NCBI GenBank assembly: GCA_026874595.1
Contig: CM049316.1
Coordinates: forward strand, 28,133,339-28,197,338
Direction of reading: 5' to 3'
DNA length: 64,000 nt
Origin: Sipunculus nudus
Lineage: Eukaryota > Annelida > Sipuncula > Golfingiida > Sipunculidae
Positions 25,801-33,960 of the stretch are shown here, piece by piece. Positions within the stretch are counted from its first letter, which is position 1; every line of letters begins with the position of its first letter. The notes under the pieces were generated by a model. It was not told the DNA's origin, did not search any database, and saw nothing but the letters and a program-made list of their open reading frames with translations. A program made the position numbers and the translations under genes.

Positions 25801-28800
25801 TGGAAAAACAACAAGGTACAATCTACAACACACACAGTGATACATCAGGGTAACAGTCCTGGTGGAAAAACAACAAGGTACAGTCTATAACACACACAGT
25901 GATACATCAGGGTAACAGTCCTGGTGGAAAAACAACAAGGTACAATCTACAACACACACAGTGATACATCAGGGTAACAGTCCTGGTGGAAAAACAACAA
26001 GGTACAGTCTATAACACACACAGTGATACATCAGGGTAACAGTCCTGGTGGAAAAACAACAAGGTACAATCTACAACACACACAGTGATACATCAGGGTC
26101 ACAGTCCTGGTGGAAAAACAACAAGGTACAATCTACAACACACACAGTGATACATCAGGGTCACAGTCCTAGTGGAAAAACAACAAGCTACAATCTACAA
26201 CACACACAGTGATACATCAGGGTAACAGTCCTGGTGGAAAAACAACAAGGTACAATCTACAACACACACAGTGATACATCAGGGTCACAGTCCTGGTGGA
26301 AAAACAACAAGGTACAATCTACAACACACACAGTGATACATCAGAGTAACAGTCCTGGTGGAAAAACAACAAGGTACAATCTACAACACACACAGTGATA
26401 CATCAGGGTCACAGTCCTGGTGGAAAAACAACAAGGTACAATCTACAACACACACAGTGATACATCAGGGTAACAGTCCTGGTGGAAAAACAACAAGGTA
26501 CAATCTACAACACAGACAGTGATACATCAGGGTAACAGTCCTAGTGGAAAAACAACAAGGTACAATCTACAACACACACAGTGATACATCAGGGTCACAG
26601 TCCTGGTGGAAAAACAACAAGGTACAATCTACAACACACACAGTGATACATCAGGGTAACAGTCCTGGTGGAAAAACAACAAGGTACAATCTACAACACA
26701 GACAGTGATACATCAGGGTAACAGTCCTAGTGGAAAAACAACAAGGTACAATCTACAACACACACAGTGATACATCAGGGTCACAGTCCTGGTGGAAAAA
26801 CAACAAGGTGCAGTCTACAACACAGACAATGTTACATCAGAGTTACTGTCCTGGTGGAAAAACAACAAGGTGCAGTCTACAACACAGACAATGTTACATC
26901 AGAGTTACTGTCCTGGTGGAAAAACAACAAGGTGCAGTCTACAACACAGACAATGTTACATCAGAGTTACAGTCCTGGTGGAAAAACAACAAGGTGCAGT
27001 CTACAACACAGACAATGTTACATCAGAGTTACAGTCCTGGTGGGAAAACAACAAGGTGCAGTCTACAACACAGACAATGTTACATCAGAGTTACAGTCCT
27101 GGTGGGAAAACAACAAGGTGCAGTCTACAACACAGACAATGTTACATCAGAGTTACTGTCCTGGTGGAAAAACAACAAGGTGCAGTCTACAACACAGACA
27201 ATGTTACATCAGAGTTACTGTCCTGGTGGAAAAACAACAAGGTGCAGTCTACAACACAGACAATGTTACATCAGAGTTACAGTCCTGGTGGAAAAACAAC
27301 AAGGTGCAGTCTACAACACAGACAATGTTACATCAGAGTTACAGTCCTGGTGGGAAAACAACAAGGTGCAGTCTACAACACAGACAATGTTACATCAGAG
27401 TTACAGTCCTGGTGGGAAAACAACAAGGTGCAGTCTACAACACAGACAATGTTACATCAGAGTTACAGTCCTCGTGGGAAAACAACAAGGTGCAGTCTAC
27501 AACTCAGATAATGTTACATCAGAGTTACAGTCCTGGTGGAAAAACAACAAGGTGCAGTCTACAACACAGACAATGTTACATCAGAGTTACAGTCCTGGTG
27601 GAAAAACAACAAGGTGCAGTCTACAACACAGACAATGTTACATCAGAGTTACAGTCCTGGTTGAAAAACAACAAGGTGCAGTCTACAACACAGACAGTGA
27701 TACAGCAGGGTAACAGTCCTGGTGGTAAAATAACAAGGTGCAGTCTACAACACAGACAGTGATACAGCAGGGTAACAGTCCTGGTGGCAAAATAACAAGG
27801 TGCAGTCTACAACACAGTGATTGATACAGCAGGGTAACAGTCCTGGTGGTAAAATAACAAGGTGCATGAATGCTAGTGGTGTGATAATTAATCAATTTTA
27901 TGGATGATTGGTCATTTTCTTTCACAACTGTTTAAACTGCCTTTTGCATAATAGATCACAAATGATTATGTACATGCACATCCAAAGGAGGCATATTATC
28001 CTGATAAAATATTGTGATTCTTATTTACAAAACAGTGAACAGCACTGACACTTAACCTTCTGCAATGAATAAGTGTCAACAACCCAGCCATTACCTTGGC
28101 CTATCAGGGTGATATGGAAGTTAAGACTGAAACTGCTGGGTCAATATTTTAGTTATAATTCTATACAGCATATTTCAAAGTATTACAGATGGCACATAAA
28201 ATAATCAATTAATAATCAATTTGTCATTCTTCAATCATCAAATACGATTTTACAACCGATTCCTACCACAAATATATGCAGAGATGGCACAGAATTAAAG
28301 CAAGTGGCGGTGTCAATACACTGACACATACAAAGATAAACATCACATTAGTTTTGTAGGATGCCCAGGGCTCTATCAATACATATACTGTAACTGGTGA
28401 TCACTGACCATCTATAGATATCCAATGCATCCAGCATCTTATTGGATAACTATGACCAAATTTATTTATGGATTGAATATAAATGTTAGGATTTCATGCA
28501 GTTATATTTCTAGAATTGAGAGAGCTATAATATATGGTAATTTACATTATCATATCATATATTAATATGGGGTATTGCTAATACCAATACTCTTATGTGT
28601 GGAGGCAGTAAATGACTGCCTGCTTGAAAAACTGCAGGCAAACAACTAGTGCCCCCTAGTGTCCAGCCAGACTAGCACATTCATTCAACACAGTAGTGTG
28701 GGCACTGGACATAGTATTTTTAATTGCTGGTTATCCTGATACTTATTATTTATCATATTTATTATGCTTTGTTAAAACAAATGACAGTTATATGGAGAGA

Positions 28801-31800
28801 CATAAGAAATTGCTGCATTCGGTATGGTTTGCATCAATTTTTTTTTTCTTGAATCAACTGCCTTGTAGGATGATTATAAGGGAATCGTAAACAGGGTCTG
28901 TCAGTCACTGATAAACGTCCAATTTTGCAAGTTTCCTTGAATTTGTTGTCATTCTGGTACCAAACAATTGTAACCTCGTATTTATTCAATAATCATTAAT
29001 TAATTAGAGTCAATAGCGTATATAAGCTGACAAAGTAAGGATTGTCAGTTTAGTCCTTGCTAATGAGTTTCCAGCTGGGCTTCCTGCTGCCCCAGCCAGT
29101 CGTTTTTCTCCTCCATCTACATTAAAAGCTGCATTAGCAATATCCCATATTTTATCATGAGTGAAACATAGTGATAATGCACCAGATCTTATAGGAAGCG
29201 GTGTGTTTAAGCAGTAGGGGTGTAACAAAGCATTGGAGTGCATTGAACTGCAAGCCCTCAATTAAACTGTAATCAATTATTTACCTCTGAATAAATTTAT
29301 TTTCATTATTATTTTTTGTATACATGTACCATTTGATGGAGCAGTCCACAATGTCAAAGCTTTTTATCATGTATGTGCCCTAAATCTACATTAAACGTTC
29401 ACTGGTGGACCAATCCACTTGCATATAAACATAAAAAGGGTCCACAAACAAAAAGCTATTTGGCTGACTTGAAGACAAAGTTTTGAAACCCCCGCCCCCC
29501 CCCCCCCCCCCCCGCCCTGAGTCTTTTAACGGACTGTTAAAATAAGTTCATGGGGCTTGATGAACCATATAATTCTTATATGCACTTAAGGCATTAAAGG
29601 GTGTTTCAACAATTATATTTTTATAAATATGAACCTGAAGCAGAAACAGAAATGTATAAAAGAGAAACTGACAGCTTAATAGGAGTTCCAGAATGTTTTT
29701 TTTTGTGTAAATTCATTAATATTTCATAGTCCCATCTTTGTTTTTATCTATATATTTATATACGTGTGGCCATCTGGAATGGTTTTATCCAAGCATGGGC
29801 AGGCAGAGAATTTTAAAATGGACCAGGGGTTCATATATGTTTATTGGTGTGGCAACCAAGTGCTTGATGGGAAAGGCCTGGTATGGGAGGTGATGTTGAA
29901 GAAACCTTTTTGAAAATTTATGCAGTATTGGTGTGATTTGGCCCAGTTTGTTTCATTTTGCATTCTAATGAAAAATATAGCCCTGTGTTTTCAATAAAGC
30001 ATGCATTTTTAATTTCCAAAATAATTAGGTTGAAAAGGAGGGACCCCCCCCCCCCCCCCCAAGTCCAAAATAATAATTATTAAAACTTAACAAAATTCCA
30101 ATTTGTAATTGTTACACTATAATTTGTTCATGCATGAAAATTTAATAAAGGGTCATAGATATCAGATGGTATTATTTTACTCTATTCAAAATATCATTTT
30201 GCAAGCGCCCCCCCCCCCCCTTCACATATTTCAATGGGATTCTTGTCCCAGTAAGCCAAAAGAAAAGAAAACAATCTGGTTTATTCAATAAAATACTATC
30301 ATTTCAGGAGCCAAGAATGCAATATAAATCTGTAATTGATACACTATAATTTGTTCATGCATGCAAATTTAATTAAGGGTCATAGATATCAGATGGTATT
30401 ATTCTACTCTATTCAAAATATCATTTTGCAAGCACCCCCCCCCCCCCCTCACATATTTCAATGGGATGCTTGTCCCAGTAAGCCAAAAGAAAAGAAAACA
30501 ATAATCTGGTTTATAAAATGAAATACATTCACTTCAGGAGCCAAAAATGCAATATAAATTTGGTGAATTTACACTTGTTGGTAACCATAATAAACCAATA
30601 AATACACCTTTTAATTTTCATACTTTGTAGATAGTAACTGAACATATTATGATTAAGGGATGCATTAGTTCCCACTAATTTTTGCAAATTTGCAGACGAG
30701 TCAGGGAATATCGGTAGTGTAGATAGGCAAAAAATTGTGGAAATTCTTTTTATTGTGATACCTAACACCAAGGTGTTTGCTATTGTTGTAAATATTTTTA
30801 TTGACATTTTGACTGGTACAATATACATCATGGACAAAAAGCTTGGGATGGAGCACAATCATATACCTAATTGGTATGTTTCTTTCCCCATGTTTCATTA
30901 TATCGGCCATGAGGGTCTGTGTTCATTATATTAATATGTGTATTCGTGTGTTTGTTCACAACATAGCTGAGGCAATCACAAATGGAATCTGATGAGATTT
31001 CCAAGGCATTTTTGGAATGGGCCAAGGAAGAATCAATAAGTTTTTGGTGTGGATCCAGCCCATAATCTGGATTCAGGCATATCATCAGGGAATATTCACA
31101 AATGTTCAGTCACTAAAGCACAAATGAAGCTGCAGATATAGGCAATTATAAGTGAATGCCCACATGGTGCAGCTGTAGCCTTGTATTCCTTGGAATGCAG
31201 ATTGAATATGGTGATGAAAATAAGGACTCAAATTTGAGAGAAGAGTTTAGAGGGATGGATGGATGGATGGGGGGTAGCGAGAATTTTTTCTAAGTGCTTT
31301 ATACACATATTCTTAAGAAATACATGTAAACTGTTTATATAGTTTCTTCAATGTTATTTTGTAAGCAATCGGTTAATTTTGTATTTATCAAATTAGAAAT
31401 CCTATCACCAAACAGAATCATGCCAGTTTTTACTCATCAACAGTAATATGTTCATAACATTTTCAAACTTATACTTAGATCTATAAAGATGTTAAGTCTT
31501 TCCTACTGATCAATATATATTAGGCAAATATGGAAATGGTGACAATTAGGTGCTGTGGTCTTTGCCTCGTGTGCAAAGCTATTACAATTTTATTTTGTAA
31601 TTCAAAAAACAAGATTTTTTGAAATTCATTTTTAATGTTTTTAGAGATGAACCATGACGTACTATGTGATAAGGCAAGATCTTGACTAACAGTTAGTTTG
31701 CCTGTTATAAATGTTTAAATTTATATCCTTGAAGTTGAAGTTTAATTACCCCCCCCCCCCCCAAGTCTGCAACTAGATCTATCAGTATGAGAGCAGTGGG

Positions 31801-32564
31801 TGTGGCACAAGTGGGGGGGGGGGGGGGGGGGTAACATTTGACATTCTATCCTGAATCAGTGGTTTCACATTTTTACCCTTGTGATTTCTGTCACTGACAA
31901 GGTTGAAGGTAAACAACTGATCAACAAACGACGCCGACACTGACAGGCAGTTTCTGATTGGTGACTTTGCAATCCTTCTCTTTGAAAAATTATAAAACAA
32001 TTGACGTAAAATGTGCCACTGTCACAGTTATCAACAAACAATTTTGGCATTATTGCACTTTTCGGTTTACATGACAAATTCCAAGAAGTCTTTGCCAACG
32101 TTGTTTGTTATGCTGTCAATCCTCAGAAACTGCTCTGCAGTATTTCTTCGAATTCAGAAAACTCAAGTTTGAAGTTGGACTATACGAACTGACCGGGCCT
32201 TCCTATCGGTCTGTTTAATTTAACAAAATTAATTTCAGACACCCCCGGCCCTGCACCGACATGAAGAAGTGATAGGAAGTAGATGGACCGATTCACAAGA
32301 TTTTTGGTGCAGTGGCCTGGCGGAGTGGTATACAAGTCGTCGTATTCATGCGCTGCCATATTATTACTGATGCGTAGTTACAGCCGACAGGGAACTATTG
32401 TCAGCGTCGCGCAGGCATTCAATGTGCCGTAACAAGCCACACTAGCAAGTAGCACCACCAAGACTGTCATGATTGAAATTTAAAGAGATTCTGGTTAAAT
32501 TAACAGTCCCACCTGTTACATTTTCACTGGGTTGTTGAAGGAAACTGGCTTCTTCCATTGACAT
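1465..32564 (-). CDS. ZNF236: ZNF236-type multi-C2H2 zinc-finger protein (complete, 22 coding exons)
   Basis: Joined exons, 5' to 3': 32564-32513, 23838-23654, 22475-22287, 21757-21464, 20821-20685, 20274-20147, 18069-17912, 17803-17681, 16715-16587, 15836-15555, 15085-14827, 13415-13221, 12552-12403, 11915-11482, 9718-9545, 8580-8372, 7611-7457, 6894-6640, 6308-5943, 5017-4056, 2774-2606, 1808-1465. All junctions are GT-AG and keep one frame, giving about 1782 residues (human ZNF236 is about 1845). I count 29 C2H2 fingers in groups of 9, 8, 8 and 4, separated by acidic and Gln-rich spacers. Diagnostic ZNF236 stretches seen include [42 protein letters not shown] and [13 protein letters not shown]. 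The family is nuclear and presumed to bind DNA; the human gene was described as glucose-regulated, and targets of this copy are unknown. The start is the first ATG of a short exon whose phase fits exon 2 exactly. Identity is strong. Exon 1 and the exon 10 donor are the least certain parts. Confidence 0.93.
2324..2500 (+). repeat. Interspersed repeat, copy 1
   Basis: Contains CCCTGACAAATTTACTTCCC and GTCACAGGTTGCATGTCA, also found reversed at 8680-8850. Class unknown. ZNF236 intron 21. Confidence 0.55.
2606..2774 (-). CDS. ZNF236: ZNF236 exon 21, fingers 26-27
   Basis: [19 protein letters not shown] completes finger 26, then [19 protein letters not shown] (27), ending RIHTG in phase 1. The human protein has an extra finger just before finger 26 that is not seen here. 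Confidence 0.94.
3375..3540 (-). repeat. tRNA-derived SINE-like copy 1
   Basis: On the minus strand GGTTCGAATCCCGG matches a polymerase III B box, preceded by AGCGGTTGGTACGCCAGACT, which resembles the D arm to anticodon arm of a tRNA. It lacks full tRNA folding potential. It lies in ZNF236 intron 20. Confidence 0.6.
3648..3812 (-). repeat. tRNA-derived SINE-like copy 2
   Basis: Near copy of the repeat at 3375, same orientation, with the B box mutated to GGTTGGAATCCC. Both copies start around GAAGACAAATT and end at GTCACCCCGTAACA (plus strand). Confidence 0.6.
4056..5017 (-). CDS. ZNF236: ZNF236 exon 20, fingers 24-25 and long Gln-rich region
   Basis: Largest exon (962 nt). [17 protein letters not shown] (24) and [17 protein letters not shown] (25) are followed by about 240 residues rich in Gln, Leu and Thr, including [20 protein letters not shown], as in the human protein. 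The last codons HSCP hold the first Cys of finger 26. Confidence 0.95.
5943..6308 (-). CDS. ZNF236: ZNF236 exon 19, fingers 22-23
   Basis: An acidic start (DDDMDK), the conserved [17 protein letters not shown] and [17 protein letters not shown], then [17 protein letters not shown] (22) and [17 protein letters not shown] (23). Ends THKG in phase 1 with donor AA|GTGAGT. Confidence 0.95.
6640..6894 (-). CDS. ZNF236: ZNF236 exon 18, fingers 19-21
   Basis: [17 protein letters not shown] (19), [17 protein letters not shown] (20), [17 protein letters not shown] (21). Donor GAAG|GTCATT is weak but gives the right phase into DDDMDK of exon 19. Confidence 0.94.
7457..7611 (-). CDS. ZNF236: ZNF236 exon 17, finger 18
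   Basis: [19 protein letters not shown] leads into [19 protein letters not shown] (finger 18), ending RTHTG in phase 1 with donor CAG|GTATAA. Finger 18 repeats finger 14 and is cut off by an intron at the same spot. Confidence 0.92.
8372..8580 (-). CDS. ZNF236: ZNF236 exon 16, Gln/Ser-rich spacer
   Basis: [20 protein letters not shown] onward to [10 protein letters not shown], then donor AAG|GTAAAT in phase 2. Acceptor ATTTTCAG. Low-complexity spacer before finger 18. Confidence 0.85.
8680..8850 (-). repeat. Interspersed repeat, copy 2 (inverted)
   Basis: Reverse-complement relative of 2324-2500, including TTTATTTCTCTCAGTTTCT and GTCACAGGTTGCATGTCA on the minus strand. ZNF236 intron 15. Confidence 0.55.
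9545..9718 (-). CDS. ZNF236: ZNF236 exon 15, Gln-rich spacer
   Basis: 58 codons from [19 protein letters not shown] to LTNTLGSQ; Gln, Thr and Leu rich. Phase 0 at both ends; acceptor TTTGACAG, donor CAG|GTATGT. Too short and plain to identify alone, but frame and position fit. Confidence 0.82.
10245..11354. mobile_element. 1110-bp nonautonomous DNA transposon, CCGT termini, ZNF236 intron 14
   Basis: Left end CCGTATTTATTCTAATTTGG and right end, reversed, CCGTATTTATTCCAATTTGG, with TA on both flanks. Interior 10660-10960 is GC-richer than its surroundings. No long frame is convincing as a transposase. It shares the CCGT start and TA duplication with the element at 18582. Confidence 0.8.
11482..11915 (-). 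CDS. ZNF236: ZNF236 exon 14, fingers 15-17 and acidic spacer
   Basis: [17 protein letters not shown] (15), [17 protein letters not shown] (16) and [17 protein letters not shown] (17), then an acidic Thr-rich tail ending [14 protein letters not shown]. Donor ACT|GTAAGT. All finger residues are intact. Confidence 0.95.
12403..12552 (-). CDS. ZNF236: ZNF236 exon 13, finger 14
   Basis: [13 protein letters not shown], then [20 protein letters not shown] (finger 14), ending RSHTG in phase 1. Acceptor TTGTAG, donor CAG|GTCAGT. Confidence 0.93.
13077..13182 (-). repeat. Degenerate tandem copy of ZNF236 exon 12 3' part
   Basis: Offset 106 bp from the real exon end. On the minus strand it reads [15 protein letters not shown] and keeps an ACAG|GTATTG donor. 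Reading from the real exon through to this donor meets a stop (TAA), so it is not a plain extension. Confidence 0.75.
13221..13415 (-). CDS. ZNF236: ZNF236 exon 12, finger 13 and PDIPLQEP motif
   Basis: [19 protein letters not shown] (finger 13), a basic stretch, then [19 protein letters not shown]. The donor is ACAG|GTACTG. A degenerate copy of the 3' part of the exon with its donor lies at 13107-13180. Confidence 0.93.
14152..14820. repeat. 70-bp direct repeats flanking a 530-bp segment in ZNF236 intron 11
   Basis: ATGACCATGTAACCAACAGA and flanking bases occur at 14152-14222 and again at 14751-14820, the latter touching the exon 11 donor. The segment between has a poly-C run and no coding sense. 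Confidence 0.65.
14827..15085 (-). CDS. ZNF236: ZNF236 exon 11, fingers 10-12
   Basis: [20 protein letters not shown] (finger 10), then [17 protein letters not shown] (11) and [17 protein letters not shown] (12), ending RLHTG in phase 1. The THEKP and TGIKEF linkers match the human protein. Confidence 0.95.
15555..15836 (-). CDS. ZNF236: ZNF236 exon 10, Ser/Thr-rich spacer
   Basis: Begins [20 protein letters not shown], matching the ZNF236 spacer, and ends KKHVIRK. The donor chosen is AAG|GTGAAG (15554), because it gives phase 0 and joins to VNGVRWHQC. Donors nearer the stop at 15510 would break the frame into exon 11. Confidence 0.75.
16587..16715 (-). CDS. ZNF236: ZNF236 exon 9, spacer
   Basis: 43 codons including the family-typical [17 protein letters not shown] and an Ala-rich end AAAAGGAQ. 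No finger. Acceptor TCTGCAG, donor CAG|GTAACA. Confidence 0.88.
17681..17803 (-). CDS. ZNF236: ZNF236 exon 8, finger 9
   Basis: [15 protein letters not shown] closes finger 8 and leads into [20 protein letters not shown] (finger 9). 41 codons, phase 0 both ends; acceptor TTTTTCAG, donor CAG|GTAACC. Confidence 0.91.
17912..18069 (-). CDS. ZNF236: ZNF236 exon 7, finger 7 and most of finger 8
   Basis: Starts [18 protein letters not shown] (finger 7), then [19 protein letters not shown] (finger 8), whose last His is in exon 8. Acceptor CTTCAG, donor CTG|GTATGG. Closely parallels fingers 28-29 of the last exon. Confidence 0.92.
18582..20040. mobile_element. 1459-bp nonautonomous DNA transposon, CCGT termini, ZNF236 intron 6
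   Basis: Left end CCGTTTCCCCCCGTGGATAA and right end, reversed, CCGTTTTCCCCCGTGGATAA, with inverted repeats of about 26 bp, flanked by TA on both sides. No transposase frame is visible inside. The perfect TA duplication supports insertion as a unit. Confidence 0.8.
20147..20274 (-). CDS. ZNF236: ZNF236 exon 6, finger 6
   Basis: [17 protein letters not shown] leads into [21 protein letters not shown] (finger 6), ending HTG in phase 1 with donor CAG|GTAATG. Finger 6 resembles finger 27 (KPSQLERH), and the next exon boundary falls at the same place in both. Confidence 0.92.
20685..20821 (-). CDS. ZNF236: ZNF236 exon 5, rest of finger 4 and finger 5
   Basis: Starts [10 protein letters not shown], completing finger 4, then [21 protein letters not shown] (finger 5). 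Acceptor TATAG, donor ATCAG|GTCAGT in phase 2. Confidence 0.9.
21464..21757 (-). CDS. ZNF236: ZNF236 exon 4, fingers 1-3 and first half of finger 4
   Basis: Begins [18 protein letters not shown] (finger 1), then FRCNQC (2), [18 protein letters not shown] (3), and the Cys pair of finger 4, [12 protein letters not shown]. The donor CAG|GTCAGG splits finger 4. Fingers 3 and 4 follow a linker (HEREEN) unlike the usual TGEKP. The acceptor ATTGAAAG|G has a weak pyrimidine tract. Confidence 0.9.
22287..22475 (-). CDS. ZNF236: ZNF236 exon 3, spacer before finger 1
   Basis: 63 codons, [16 protein letters not shown] onward to PPVGK, rich in Val, Pro and Met, with no finger. Phase 0 at both ends. The donor AAG|GTGACA joins to GPFKCDVC of the next exon. 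Confidence 0.87.
22645..22822. mobile_element. Pogo-like MITE copy 2, ZNF236 intron 2
   Basis: CAGTAAAACCTC to GTTTTACTG, flanked by TA on both sides, with internal GACC/GGTGGTC repeats. 178 bp. Same family as the copy at 1016. Confidence 0.75.
23654..23838 (-). CDS. ZNF236: ZNF236 exon 2, N-terminal Gln-rich region
   Basis: Encodes [20 protein letters not shown] and then a Gln-rich, finger-free stretch ending in GQLHQQ. The donor is CAG|GTCAGT. The acceptor TGTTGTAG|AG lies in the first unit of the 62-bp array, so the array touches coding sequence. The length (185 nt) fits phase 1 in and phase 0 out. Confidence 0.85.
23842..27866. repeat. 62-bp tandem array (about 65 units) at the 3' end of ZNF236 intron 1
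   Basis: The unit is 62 bp, as shown by constant spacing of ACAGTCCTGGTGG; the array holds about 65 units. Two subfamilies are visible: A (GTGATACATCAGGGTAACAG) through most of the array and B (CAATGTTACATCAGAGTTAC) in about 14 units at 26810-27690. The first unit shares CAACGTGTACTCTACAACAC with the start of exon 2, so the unit contains the intron/exon junction. On the gene strand each unit has CTGAT, a T-rich tract and two AG dinucleotides. Long open frames on the plus strand here are by-products of the repetition. Confidence 0.97.
30090..30545 (+). repeat. 227-bp tandem duplication with poly-C core
   Basis: ACACTATAATTTGTTCATGC occurs at 30114 and 30341; both copies hold TTTTGCAAGC followed by a poly-C run. 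A partial third end (TTCAGGAGCC) is at 30533. Confidence 0.8.
30935..31215 (+). repeat. Interspersed repeat, family also at 55600
   Basis: GTGTTTGTTCACAACATAGC, GGCCAAGGAAGAATC and TTTTGGTGTGGATC match the block at 55600-55935. Class unknown. Confidence 0.55.
32513..32564 (-). CDS. ZNF236: ZNF236 exon 1 (start codon)
   Basis: The ATG at 32564-32562 opens a peptide starting [17 protein letters not shown], followed by a CAG|GTGGGA donor in phase 1. The spare G joins AG of exon 2 to give GAG, reading NVT-E-YTLITQ without a break. A second in-frame Met lies two codons on. The exon is assigned from phase, acidic/Gln-rich composition and position at the end of a CpG-richer stretch. Transcript support is not available. 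Confidence 0.72.
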
Positions 32565-32700
32565 TTTTGGACAATTTTCTGTCCAAAATGGCGGAGGAAC
32601 TTAGGTAATTCCTGTCAAAACGAGGCGTGCGGGCAAGTGCCCGGATGTTAGTAACTTCCCGCCCTTTCTTCTACTATATGCTGAAATAAAAACAGGTGTC
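32565..32700 (-). promoter_or_regulatory. ZNF236 5' region with YY1-like site
   Basis: About 20 nt upstream of the ATG the minus strand reads CCGCCATTTTGG (32594-32583), a full match to the YY1 core CCGCCATNTT. Between it and the ATG is a hairpin-capable repeat, TTTTGGACA and TGTCCAAAA, at 32565-32588. The flanking 32200-32700 is richer in CpG than the window average, as expected for a promoter. There is no TATA box. The transcription start is not known. Confidence 0.5.
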
Positions 32701-33960
32701 CTGAGACAACCACAGGTTGACTTAAATAATGAGTTACTATGTATAACACTATCTTTTCGATATTACGCAAAGCTTTTTAACATAAAACCCCTAAACTACA
32801 CAATTACGGTGAATGTGGGGCGTAAATCGGTGGTCCAGGGTTGTGCGCACTAAATAGGCCTAGCTAGCTATGCCTAAAAATTAACACAGGCGCATGCAGA
32901 TCGTCCTACATTATTTTTTAGAACATTTTCATATTATGCTGTACACATTTTAAAACAGAACATTTTCGAACAACATTTCGAAATTATTTAAAAATTAAAA
33001 AAAAAAAATCGTTACAGATTTGAGAAGCATTTTAAAATGTAGGCCTAACTGTAAATTGTGATCTTGCATCAATGTGTAAAAATAGCCTATGGCCCATATA
33101 TATATATGCCTTAATATTATATAACATATTAAAAAGTAGACCTACCTTCAATTTTTGTTTCAATTACAATCTGAGCGAGCTATTAGAAAATGTTTTTATT
33201 TGTATAATCTTGCACTCGAATGAAATTGGATAAAAGTAGGCCGCATAGGCCTATATATAGACCTATATGTTCTGACAAATATATAATAACAAGGTATCTA
33301 TTAATTAACATTTTTTAAAATTCATTTTTTTTTAATTTCATTTAAACATTTTGAAAATCCTATACTTCTCTTTTTTTTAAACGTTTTGGAAACATTATAT
33401 GAAAACATTTTCATATTATAATATTATATGAGCTAACTTGTGTGTATGTTCTTAATAGGCCTATATATATAGTTCTCTGATTTTAAACGTTTTGAAACAT
33501 AATATAAGAACATTTTCATAATATTTTCTGTGCTAACTGGGTTACATGTTCCTTATATTTCTCTGGTTTTAAACGTTTTCGAAACATTATATATGAACAT
33601 TTTGATAATATATTTTCTGTGCAAACTTAATTGGTTGTTCTTCCTATATAGGCGACGGCCTTATCGTAGCTGAAAAACTCATTATTATCATATGTCATGA
33701 CTTTTTCCACTTATTCAAATACCTACGAACTATAGTACCATGCATTTCATTCGAGTTTAACAATTACTTTTATATTAATTGAAAATCAAATAGGAAATAC
33801 TATAGAATTTGCTTTTTTTCTGAAGCAACGACAAGCTATATATATATAAGCTTATAATTACACAATAATGGAATTTATCGGCTAAAGTTGTTGGTTATTT
33901 AATAACGCCTAATCAGAGGTGGTCTTTCATGTTAAAACACACACACACACACACAAATAT
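32700..33960. repeat. AT-rich intergenic DNA with degenerate tandem repeats
   Basis: About 105-bp degenerate repeats start at 33378, 33483 and 33567, each with TTTTAAACGTTTT and an AACATTTT-rich stretch. An (AC)n run lies at 33937-33953. No gene seen. Confidence 0.6.

Larger units (their letters stand above)
27867..32512. other. 5' part of ZNF236 intron 1, no gene seen
   Basis: Intron between the array and exon 1. It holds poly-C and poly-G runs (29490-29514, 30044-30060, 31750-31762, 31812-31830), a 227-bp tandem duplication (30090-30545) and an interspersed repeat (30935-31215). No conserved coding sequence was recognised. Confidence 0.7.

Noticed and set aside
26730-27762. Plus-strand open frames of up to 331 codons with Cys/Gln/Ser-rich repeats
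   Set aside because: They lie wholly in the 62-bp array. The unit is not a multiple of three, so all three frames cycle through it, and they stay open only because subfamily B lost the TGA found in subfamily A. No protein family resembles them.
23842-27866. CRISPR-like repeat array
   Set aside because: Units are contiguous 62-bp repeats with no unique spacers, in a spliced animal gene.
32588-32604. Plus-strand ATGGCGGAGGAACTTAG followed by GTAATT, looking like a first coding exon
   Set aside because: No downstream exon that continues it was found, and the same bases form a YY1-type site just upstream of the ZNF236 start.
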